A DNA stretch of 5,128 bases from DAIRET01 sp036795455 (GTDB lineage: Bacteria; Bacteroidota; Ignavibacteria; Ignavibacteriales; Ignavibacteriaceae): contig DAIRET010000193.1 in the NCBI GenBank assembly GCA_036795455.1, positions 1 to 5,128 on the forward strand. Reading direction: 5' to 3'. Within the stretch, counting starts at the first letter, position 1. Each line of letters begins with the position of its first letter. This document shows positions 1-5,128 of the stretch, one piece after another. The position numbers and the translations under genes are program-made. Below the pieces are notes generated by a model. The model was given only the letters and a program-made list of their open reading frames with translations, was not told the origin of the DNA and did not search any database.

Positions 1-1
1 T

Positions 2-94
2 CAAAATGAACTGAGAGAAGCTATTGAGAATGAAGAATTTGAAAGAGCAGCTAAATTAAGAGATGAAATAAAAAGGTTAAGCGGGCAAAACTGA
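2..94 (+). CDS. C-terminal fragment of a UVR-motif protein (McsA-like; UvrB/UvrC possible)
   Basis: Only the last 30 codons and the TGA stop are inside the window; the 5' end lies beyond the left edge. The visible tail reads as one charged helix with a UVR motif (EEFERAAKLRDEIKRL), followed by a short SGQN end. The UVR motif is a helical-hairpin interaction module found at the C-terminus of UvrB, inside UvrC, and at the C-terminus of McsA, the activator of the McsB protein-arginine kinase. The acidic run AIENEEFE before the FERAA core reminds me more of McsA than of UvrB, which usually has a less acidic NLEFERAA form; this is judgement from memory on 30 residues. A mcsB/clpC neighbourhood to the left would settle McsA. 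The gene converges on the DUF2851 gene with 9 nt between the two stop codons. Confidence 0.75.
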   Translation, partial: QNELREAIENEEFERAAKLRDEIKRLSGQN

Positions 95-103
95 ATCTAT
101 CCT

Positions 104-1603
104 TTACTCCGGTTCCTCGTTACAATATATTTTTTGTCCGATTTTACAACCATTGCAATCGTGCTTAGAACAATAAGTACGGTATAGCTCAAGCAATCCC
201 TGGTAAATCACAGCTTTGTTCCATGAGTTTTTTAAGTCAAGTTCACAAGCCATTTCTTTAACAAGTGAGTTTTCAATTTCACATTTTATTTCTGTAAAAA
301 GCTTCAATACTTTTTGAGCTAAATACTTTTTCTCAAATAAATCGAAGTATACATAAACAAACGGAAGCACAACATTAAGAATGATTTCATCCGCCCTATT
401 ACTACCGATAAGGTATTTTACATGTTTGTTTAGCGGTTTATCAAAAACGTAATGCGTTCCCCAATAACCATCGGTTTTAATTATTAGCAAATTTCTTAAG
501 CACTCCAGTAGTAATGAATAGGAATGAACCTGTTTGAATTTTCTCATAATAGCTTTTATTAATTCTCTGTTAATTACCCTGTTAATTAATCTTGCTCCTC
601 CGGCTATTCTTACTGTTGGAAAATTTTGCGGTCTTAACCTGAAAAAATGCCATGCCTCTTGCGATAGAATTTTCCCGGTGTATTTATTCCTTATTGAGAC
701 CCAATTTTCGTACAGTTTCCTTGTATACTCTGAAGTATGCTCTTCCTTAAGGTTTTGAACATCCGGTAAAAGTCCGGCTACATTAAATAAAGCGGCTTCA
801 TAGAATTTCAAAGGATTATCATTAGTTGATATTGATTTTAAGAAATCAATATCAACTGCCTGTGCAAGTTTCCGCATTGTATCTTTGTTTTGAGTATAAC
901 CGAGTGCTTCAAAAGTAAACTCATAAAAAACCTGTTCCCACAATCTTTTATCGTTCAATTCGGTTGTATGTATTTTTCTTTTAATAATTTCTTCAGGGAT
1001 GTCATACCTGATATCTGGTTCTTTTAATTGAAGGGATTTAAGATAGTTCAACTCTTTCAATCTTATGATAACTTTTTCGCATTTCTTTTTAAAACGCGTA
1101 ACACCAAGTTCATATAAAAAATAGAGCTTTGTCTTTTCATCCGTCAGTTCAATTATTTCACTGCAACGGATAAGGTTTGAATTCTTCTTCCTTTCCTTCT
1201 GAATGCCTGCAACCAGGTTTTCAATACTTCCGTGGTCGATAAATTCTTCGAAACTAATTGTGGGAATTTTTCTCCCGTTTTCTGTTAGTACATAAGGAGT
1301 ATTATTATCCCTTTTAAGTACTGCATGAAGTATCACCTTGTTAAACTTCTTGTTAATAGAATGCCCATGTGATTTCCAATCCGAATGAAAACAATCTATT
1401 TCAACATCACCGATATAAGTGATATTCCCTATTTTAATTCTCGCATTCTTGAAGTCAGGCCCGCCGATTTCACCGTTCATCTCTCCAATATCAAGAATTT
1501 CAAGTTTATCTCCTTCCACAGTAAATATTTCATCCAGGAACTTTTGTTCTTTCCACAAATCGTATAATGCCGTTTCTTTAATCTTTTTACTGCTTGTAAT
1601 CAT
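104..1603 (-). CDS. DUF2851 family protein (function unknown, nuclease-like motif)
   Basis: This 499-residue protein matches the DUF2851 family pattern as I know it: an N-terminal helix with LYDLWKEQ, then GGPDFKNARIKIG (residues 47-59), GDVEID (65-70), SDWKSHGHS (74-82) and a VILHAVL strand (90-96). The central part is helical (about 155-460) and contains RLRPQNFPTVRIAGGA (322-337). The C-terminus holds a cysteine cluster with C478, C483, C486 and C494, a C-X4-C-X2-C-X7-C arrangement. No signal peptide or membrane segment is seen, so it is probably cytosolic. Length is in line with the family, so the gene appears full. No activity is established for the family to my knowledge. The PDF and VEI motifs on adjacent strands resemble the acidic core of PD-(D/E)XK nucleases, which is inference only. 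The ATG lies 3 nt after the stop of the small upstream gene, with no clear Shine-Dalgarno site, which suggests coupled translation in a two-gene unit. Confidence 0.85.
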   Translation of the reverse strand: MITSSKKIKETALYDLWKEQKFLDEIFTVEGDKLEILDIGEMNGEIGGPDFKNARIKIGNITYIGDVEIDCFHSDWKSHGHSINKKFNKVILHAVLKRDNNTPYVLTENGRKIPTISFEEFIDHGSIENLVAGIQKERKKNSNLIRCSEIIELTDEKTKLYFLYELGVTRFKKKCEKVIIRLKELNYLKSLQLKEPDIRYDIPEEIIKRKIHTTELNDKRLWEQVFYEFTFEALGYTQNKDTMRKLAQAVDIDFLKSISTNDNPLKFYEAALFNVAGLLPDVQNLKEEHTSEYTRKLYENWVSIRNKYTGKILSQEAWHFFRLRPQNFPTVRIAGGARLINRVINRELIKAIMRKFKQVHSYSLLLECLRNLLIIKTDGYWGTHYVFDKPLNKHVKYLIGSNRADEIILNVVLPFVYVYFDLFEKKYLAQKVLKLFTEIKCEIENSLVKEMACELDLKNSWNKAVIYQGLLELYRTYCSKHDCNGCKIGQKIYCNEEPE

Positions 1604-1606
1604 CTA

Positions 1607-1996
1607 TTAACCGGTAACCGTTTTATAGTTTATGCTGATAGAACTTGATCTTCTTGTCCCATACCGGTAAAACATTTCGGCTTTTGAATCCGGTAGTATT
1701 TTTACTTTAAGAAATGAATAGTTACCGCTGCCGATACCGAAATACATATCTCTCTTTTCATTATTAACAAGCAAATAAACATCAGCTTTCATTTTTAATT
1801 CCGGAAGTTGAAAGGTTATTTTGTAATGGTTGTCTTCTTGAAGTTTGATTAGTTCGGTTATTTTAAGTTTAGGCAGTGTATTATCCTCACGCAGGTTTTC
1901 CAGTTCAATCACCGGGGGAAACGTGCTTTGAACTTCATCGTCTTCGGCGGCACGAGGAATGTTTTTCGCTAAAGACTTGTTGATATTCTTATTCAT
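1607..1996 (-). CDS. Small hypothetical protein, possibly membrane-anchored if its start is further upstream
   Basis: I do not recognise this 129-codon protein. Residues 1-25 are polar and probably unstructured, and include an acidic AEDDE stretch. From about residue 28 the sequence alternates as in beta strands: ITELIKLQEDNHYKITFQLP (46-65), KADVYLLVNNEKR (70-82), MYFGIGSGNYSFLKVKILP (84-102), and a basic, serine-rich end with RRSSSISINYK (115-125). A small all-beta domain fits best. The reading frame is convincing because it ends 3 nt before the DUF2851 ATG and lies on the same strand. The start is doubtful. The ATG used here has no clear ribosome binding site, while the frame stays open for 22 more codons to a TAG at 2063-2065 and encodes a hydrophobic segment followed by RDDVLWNY. 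With that segment it would be a protein of about 150 residues with one N-terminal membrane anchor. Confidence 0.65.
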   Translation of the reverse strand: MNKNINKSLAKNIPRAAEDDEVQSTFPPVIELENLREDNTLPKLKITELIKLQEDNHYKITFQLPELKMKADVYLLVNNEKRDMYFGIGSGNYSFLKVKILPDSKAEMFYRYGTRRSSSISINYKTVTG

Positions 1997-2022
1997 ATAA
2001 TTCCATAATACATCATCACGTC

Positions 2023-2054
2023 CAAAAATAAGTATTATTAAATAAATAATCCAA
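2023..2054 (-). promoter_or_regulatory. Possible Bacteroidota-type promoter for the small gene and DUF2851 gene
   Basis: Read on the minus strand, TATTTTTG at 2030-2023 fits the Bacteroidota -7 consensus TAnnTTTG exactly. A TTG at 2054-2052 lies 21 nt before it, slightly longer than the usual gap of about 19-20. Transcription would begin near 2016, about 20 nt before the ATG at 1996. The region is very AT-rich, so chance matches are likely, and it is unproven that this organism uses that promoter class. This explanation competes with reading the same bases as codons of an N-terminal extension. Confidence 0.2.
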
Positions 2055-2066
2055 TAAATTATCTAT

Positions 2067-2074
2067 CCCCCTTT
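2067..2074 (-). promoter_or_regulatory. Strong Shine-Dalgarno-like site without a standard start codon
   Basis: The minus strand reads AAAGGGGG here. Allowing one G-U pair, all eight bases can pair with the canonical anti-Shine-Dalgarno end of 16S rRNA. No ATG, GTG or TTG follows in the frame of the small gene. An ATA lies 4 nt after it and an ATT (2059-2057) lies 7 nt after it. The AUU codon is the known start of infC in E. coli. None of the other starts visible in the window has a comparable site. Confidence 0.3.
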
Positions 2075-2078
2075 TTTC

Positions 2079-2114
2079 AGAGATTTTCAACAGTAATGCT
2101 GTACAAACATCTCT
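2079..2114. terminator. Imperfect 13-bp hairpin just after pyrF, possible terminator or processing site
   Basis: An inverted repeat lies 19 nt past the pyrF stop. The outer stem is AGAGAT (2079-2084) with ATCTCT (2109-2114). A middle stem pairs TTT (2085-2087) with AAA (2105-2107) across a one-base bulge at 2108. A 2x2 internal loop follows, and the top stem is ACAG (2090-2093) with CTGT (2099-2102) around a five-base loop. On the plus strand it is followed by a TTTATCTT run. On the minus strand, where the genes are, it is followed by GAAAAAAGGGGG and lacks a U-tract. It is therefore a poor intrinsic terminator for pyrF and could instead be a 3' stability or processing element, or a fold affecting the purine-rich site right after it. 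Confidence 0.35.
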
Positions 2115-2133
2115 TTTATCTTGCTAAATAAAA

Positions 2134-2946
2134 TCAGGTATAAAAGTTCAGTTCAACAATCGAATTGAGATTAATAAGTTCTTCCTTGGCTGAAACATCG
2201 AATCTATCCGTGTTATCTTTATAAATAATACCACGGCTTGAATTGATTAAAAAATTGTATACATTAAATTTTTTGAATACAGTTAAAACTTCAACTAAAT
2301 CCCCTCCCTGCGCACCGACGCCCGGTAACAGCATAGGAATATCTCTAATTATGTCAATCGAATCAATTAATTCCTGAAGTTGAGTTGCCCCGAAAACGAT
2401 TCCGCAGTTACCTGTTTTATTCCACCCGGCTACTTTCTTTATTACATTCCTATAAAGAAATTCGCCGTTTTCAGTTTTAAGTTTTTCAAAATCACCTGCT
2501 CCCGGATTTGAAGTGAGTGCCAGGATAAAGTTGATTTTATCCTCATGCTTTAAAAATGGTGAAATTGAATCATATCCCATATAAGGATGAAGCGTAGAAG
2601 CATCTACCTTGAAATAATCGAACAAGGCGGAAGCATACATAGCAGATGTGTTCCCAATATCCCCTCTTTTAGCATCACCGATTACAAAAGCATTTTCACC
2701 GATATACTCAATTGATTTAAGTAAAGAAGTTAGCCCCTTTATTCCTTCTTTTTCATAAAATGCAAAGTTTAACTTATACGCTGCGGCATGTTCAATTGTT
2801 GAATCAATTATCCTTCTGTTGAATTCAAATACCGGGTCTTCATTGTTTAGCAGAAATGAAGGTATTTTTTTAATATCGGTATCGAGACCTACACAAATGT
2901 GTTTCCCGTTTTTAATCGCTTTAAAGAATTTTTCCTTTGAATTCAT
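2134..2946 (-). CDS. pyrF: Orotidine-5'-phosphate decarboxylase, type 2
   Basis: This is the last enzyme of de novo pyrimidine synthesis; it decarboxylates orotidine 5'-phosphate to UMP in the cytosol. The 270-residue protein shows the family's landmarks in order. ICVGLDTD (17-24) is the first strand with the substrate-binding Asp. YKLNFAFYE (57-65) carries the conserved Lys58. FVIGDAKRGDIGNTSAMYA (87-105) holds the catalytic D91-K93-D96 array. DASTLHPYMGYDSISPF (115-131) carries the Thr/Pro-Tyr-Met-Gly signature. LLPGVGAQGGD (206-216) and SSRGII (236-241) bind the phosphate. The long HPYMG form and the 270-residue length place it in the subfamily-2 (UMP-synthase-like) group, not the shorter E. 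coli type. The ATG at 2946 is 12 nt after the rodA stop with no clear Shine-Dalgarno site, which implies co-transcription with mrdA-rodA. It is complete, with no missing key residue seen. Confidence 0.95.
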   Translation of the reverse strand: MNSKEKFFKAIKNGKHICVGLDTDIKKIPSFLLNNEDPVFEFNRRIIDSTIEHAAAYKLNFAFYEKEGIKGLTSLLKSIEYIGENAFVIGDAKRGDIGNTSAMYASALFDYFKVDASTLHPYMGYDSISPFLKHEDKINFILALTSNPGAGDFEKLKTENGEFLYRNVIKKVAGWNKTGNCGIVFGATQLQELIDSIDIIRDIPMLLPGVGAQGGDLVEVLTVFKKFNVYNFLINSSRGIIYKDNTDRFDVSAKEELINLNSIVELNFYT

Positions 2947-2958
2947 ACTTGCACTTTG

Positions 2959-4194
2959 TTAAGTATAATTTTTTCTTGTTCTATAAATGTTTAAAATAAT
3001 TCCAACCATAACAAAGTTGATTAGAAGTGAGCTTCCTCCGTAACTAACAAACGGAAGCGGGATACCTATAATTGGAAGAATACCGATTGTCATCCCGATA
3101 TTAATTGTAAAATGAATGAAATAGACTGAAAATATTCCGATGATTACAAGACTTAAAAATTCATCTTTTGCCATAGAAGCAATCTTAAGTATTCTAAGGA
3201 ACAATATAATGAAGAGAGTCAACAAAAAAATACTACCGAGAAAGCCGAACTCTTCACCTATAACGCAGTAGATGAAATCGGTCCATTGTTCGGGTATGTA
3301 TTGTAACTGAGTTTGATTTCCCTGTAAAAAACCTTTTCCATACAAACCGCCTGACCCGATTGCAACTTGCGCTTGAATTGCATTATACCCGGAACCAAGC
3401 GGATCTGCATTAGGATCTATAAATGATTGAATTCTCTTCTGCTGATGCGGACTTAATATATCGTAAATGTGATCAACGAAGAAGCCGGCAGCTATATTCA
3501 ACCCTAAGATTGAACCGCTTGAAAAGAGGTCTTTCTTAAATACAAATAACAAAGCTATCACTACTATTATTGCTACAAGAAAATATATCATACCGAATAG
3601 AGCCGCAATTGAAACAAGTGCAGGACTTAATACGACAAACAAACCGAATAGACTTATTCCTTTCCAAAATAGCAGAATCAACACAAAACCAAAAAATACA
3701 AATGAACTACCAAGGTCAGGTTCCAATAGAATTAATGGTACTGGACCTAATCCAATTAGTAATGCAATAAAAATATCTTTTAATGAATCCAGGTTTGTTT
3801 GCGGTCTGCTTAAAAACATTGCAAGCCCTAATATTGTTGCAAGTTTTGCGAATTCCATCGGTTGAAAACTGTATGTACCGATTCCAATCCAGCTTTTAGC
3901 TCCCCCCGCTGTTTTTCCGATTAGTAAAACAATAATTAACAATAAAATTGAAAAACCGTAAACCGGTATTGCAGCAGTATTCAATAACTTTGTTGGAAGC
4001 GAGTATACTATAAAAAAAGCTACAATTGAGACAAGCCAGGAAATTAATTGCTTTTCAAAATTGTTACCGGCATAAGGATTATTCATTGTTGAACTATAAA
4101 TACCGGCAATCCCGATAACAACAAGCATTGTAATTACAAGAAAAAAAGTAACATCAAATTTGTCGTTTAGTTTATAATCAATCCGCATAATCAT
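2959..4194 (-). CDS. rodA: RodA, SEDS-family peptidoglycan glycosyltransferase
   Basis: RodA polymerises lipid II into glycan strands in the inner membrane during lateral wall growth and works with PBP2, encoded just upstream. The 411-residue polytopic protein shows SEDS motifs: GGAKSWIGIG (97-106, with the conserved Trp102), FQPMEFAK (110-117), LEPDLGSSF (157-165), QQKRIQSFIDP (251-261), DPLGSGYNAIQAQVAIGSGG (264-283), YIPEQWTDFIY (299-309) with Asp306 matching the essential Asp of RodA proteins, and PLPFVSYGGSS (379-389). A stretch at about 202-243 between the EPDLG segment and the RIQSFIDP loop looks about 40 residues longer than in E. coli RodA and contains two extra hydrophobic segments. 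The start is uncertain: ATG at 4194 or 4188 is plausible, while TTG at 4203 is less so. The chosen start overlaps the mrdA end by 17 nt, indicating coupled translation. Confidence 0.95.
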   Translation of the reverse strand: MIMRIDYKLNDKFDVTFFLVITMLVVIGIAGIYSSTMNNPYAGNNFEKQLISWLVSIVAFFIVYSLPTKLLNTAAIPVYGFSILLLIIVLLIGKTAGGAKSWIGIGTYSFQPMEFAKLATILGLAMFLSRPQTNLDSLKDIFIALLIGLGPVPLILLEPDLGSSFVFFGFVLILLFWKGISLFGLFVVLSPALVSIAALFGMIYFLVAIIVVIALLFVFKKDLFSSGSILGLNIAAGFFVDHIYDILSPHQQKRIQSFIDPNADPLGSGYNAIQAQVAIGSGGLYGKGFLQGNQTQLQYIPEQWTDFIYCVIGEEFGFLGSIFLLTLFIILFLRILKIASMAKDEFLSLVIIGIFSVYFIHFTINIGMTIGILPIIGIPLPFVSYGGSSLLINFVMVGIILNIYRTRKNYT

Positions 4195-5128
4195 CCGTAT
4201 CAATTTTCACAAGTGTAAAATCATTTTTTACCTCGTGGGTATTTTTTTTATCCTTATTCAGGTATGCATCAATCATTTTTCTTGCAATCGGTGCAGCATG
4301 AGTTCCGCCAAACCCGATATTTTCAACAAGAACTGCAATTGCAATTTGAGGCTTTTCATACGGTGCAAACCCGATAAAAAGAGCATGATCTTTTCCATGC
4401 GGGTTCTGAGCTGTACCGGTTTTCCCTGCAATGTTTACATTTTCCATCCTTATGCTTCTTGCAGTTCCAGCACCGTTTACAACAAGGTACATACCATTCT
4501 TTACAATATCGAATACCTTTTCTTTAACACCTGTATTGACAGGATTAAATTTCAGAGGGTGAAAAACCTTGTTTTCATCAAGGTAACCTTTAACAAGATG
4601 AGGCTCGTATGAATGTCCATTATTTGCAGTTAATGCAGCAAGGAAAGCAAGCTGCAGTGGTGTTACACTTATTTCGCCCTGTCCAATTCCCAAACTAACA
4701 AGAATTCCCTGAGGCCAATTCTTTCCATATATTCTCTCATAGTACTTTGATGTCGGAATTAGACCCGGCGATTCTTCAAAAATGTCTATCCCCGTTTTAA
4801 CTCCTAAACCGAATCTATTTGCATACTCAGCAAGTCGATCTAACCCGATTTTAAATATTAATTGATAGAAGAATGTATTACAAGATTTTTCAATAGCATG
4901 TGTAACATTAACAGCCCCGTGCGAACCATGACACTTAAAGAACCTATTACCGTATTGAAAACCTCCCGGACAGTTTGTATGATATTCGGGAGTTATTATT
5001 CCTTCTTGCAAAGCCAATAATGATTCAAACATTTTAAATGTAGATCCGGGCGGATTTACTGACATTGTTGCCCTATTAAATAACGGTTTTCGCTTATCAT
5101 TTAATAATTCAGTCCAGGCTCCTTTACT
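4178..5128 (-). CDS. mrdA: Penicillin-binding protein 2, transpeptidase domain (5' end outside window)
   Basis: PBP2 is the class B D,D-transpeptidase that crosslinks peptidoglycan during cell elongation, anchored in the inner membrane and acting in the periplasm. The window holds the last 316 codons; the frame runs open to the right edge, so the anchor, the dimerisation domain and the start are missing. The first visible residues (WTELLNDKRKPLFNRAT) are the family's usual lead-in to the active site. The three catalytic motifs are present: PGSTFK (27-32, nucleophile Ser29, Lys32), SCN (82-84) and KTG (236-238). Other PBP2 hallmarks are SLGIGQGEISVTPLQLA (145-161), GFAPYEKPQIAIAVLVE (253-269) and GGTHAAPIARKMIDAYL (274-290). 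The segment NCPGGFQYGNRFFKCHGSHG (52-71) has two Cys and two His, where E. coli PBP2 has a zinc site. It is followed by rodA with overlapping ends. Upstream mreB/mreC/mreD genes would be expected but are not visible. Confidence 0.95.
   Translation of the reverse strand, partial: SKGAWTELLNDKRKPLFNRATMSVNPPGSTFKMFESLLALQEGIITPEYHTNCPGGFQYGNRFFKCHGSHGAVNVTHAIEKSCNTFFYQLIFKIGLDRLAEYANRFGLGVKTGIDIFEESPGLIPTSKYYERIYGKNWPQGILVSLGIGQGEISVTPLQLAFLAALTANNGHSYEPHLVKGYLDENKVFHPLKFNPVNTGVKEKVFDIVKNGMYLVVNGAGTARSIRMENVNIAGKTGTAQNPHGKDHALFIGFAPYEKPQIAIAVLVENIGFGGTHAAPIARKMIDAYLNKDKKNTHEVKNDFTLVKIDTDDYAD

Noticed and set aside
534..758. Plus-strand open frame inside the DUF2851 gene
   Set aside because: It lies fully antisense to a well-supported coding region and has no recognisable domain. 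The same applies to plus-strand frames at 1385-1567 and 1419-1610.
1608..1622. Short repeated CGGTTA / ACCGGT palindrome between the small gene and the DUF2851 gene
   Set aside because: It is formed by the last codons of the small protein (TVTG) and the stop. It is too short to support a regulatory claim.
4201..4203. TTG as the rodA start
   Set aside because: Two ATG codons follow within 15 nt in the same frame and leave the membrane core unaffected, so an ATG start is more likely.
4235..4612. Plus-strand open frame of 125 codons
   Set aside because: It is antisense to the PBP2 transpeptidase domain that carries the KTG motif. The cysteine-rich, low-complexity translation fits no family I know. 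The plus-strand frame at 3570-3770 inside rodA is rejected for the same reason.
5063..5065. ATG as the start of the PBP2 gene
   Set aside because: The frame continues upstream to the window edge and encodes WTELL...PLFNRAT, which is conserved just before the active-site Ser in PBP2. The Met is internal.
1..5128. Defence system, mobile element, CRISPR, tRNA or rRNA
   Set aside because: No transposase, integrase, terminal inverted repeats, spaced direct repeats or tRNA-like fold was seen. The genes are housekeeping or conserved hypothetical.

Overview
The window is about 35% G+C by eye, gene-dense, and almost entirely transcribed from the minus strand (right to left). It looks chromosomal. The DUF2851-family protein, the RodA/PBP2 sequences, the AT-rich composition and the scarcity of Shine-Dalgarno sites suggest the Bacteroidota/Chlorobi/Ignavibacteria (FCB) group. 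My best guess is an Ignavibacteria-like organism, but this rests on family distribution recalled from memory and not on a marker gene.

Layout in order of transcription from the right edge: (1) the 3' two-thirds or less of a penicillin-binding protein 2 gene (mrdA), cut by the window edge, with all three transpeptidase motifs present; (2) rodA, the SEDS glycosyltransferase that partners PBP2, whose start overlaps the end of mrdA; (3) pyrF, a type-2 orotidine-5'-phosphate decarboxylase, starting 12 nt after rodA; (4) a 137-nt AT-rich gap with an imperfect 13-bp hairpin, a strong-looking Shine-Dalgarno match and a possible promoter; (5) a small unrecognised protein gene of 129 codons, which may extend upstream with a membrane anchor from a non-ATG start; (6) a DUF2851-family gene starting 3 nt after it. 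Converging from the left edge on the plus strand is the last 30 codons of a UVR-motif protein (McsA-like, or the tail of UvrB/UvrC). Its stop lies only 9 nt from the DUF2851 stop.

mrdA and rodA together encode the polymerase/crosslinker pair of the cell-elongation machinery. pyrF makes UMP, the base of the UDP-sugar precursors, and is probably co-transcribed with them. The two genes after the gap form a separate small unit of unknown function. There is no mobile element, CRISPR array, tRNA or rRNA. No gene-free stretch reaches 300 bases. The most notable points are the possible misannotated N-terminus of the small protein, the nuclease-like motif plus cysteine cluster in the DUF2851 protein, and an apparent extra membrane hairpin in RodA.
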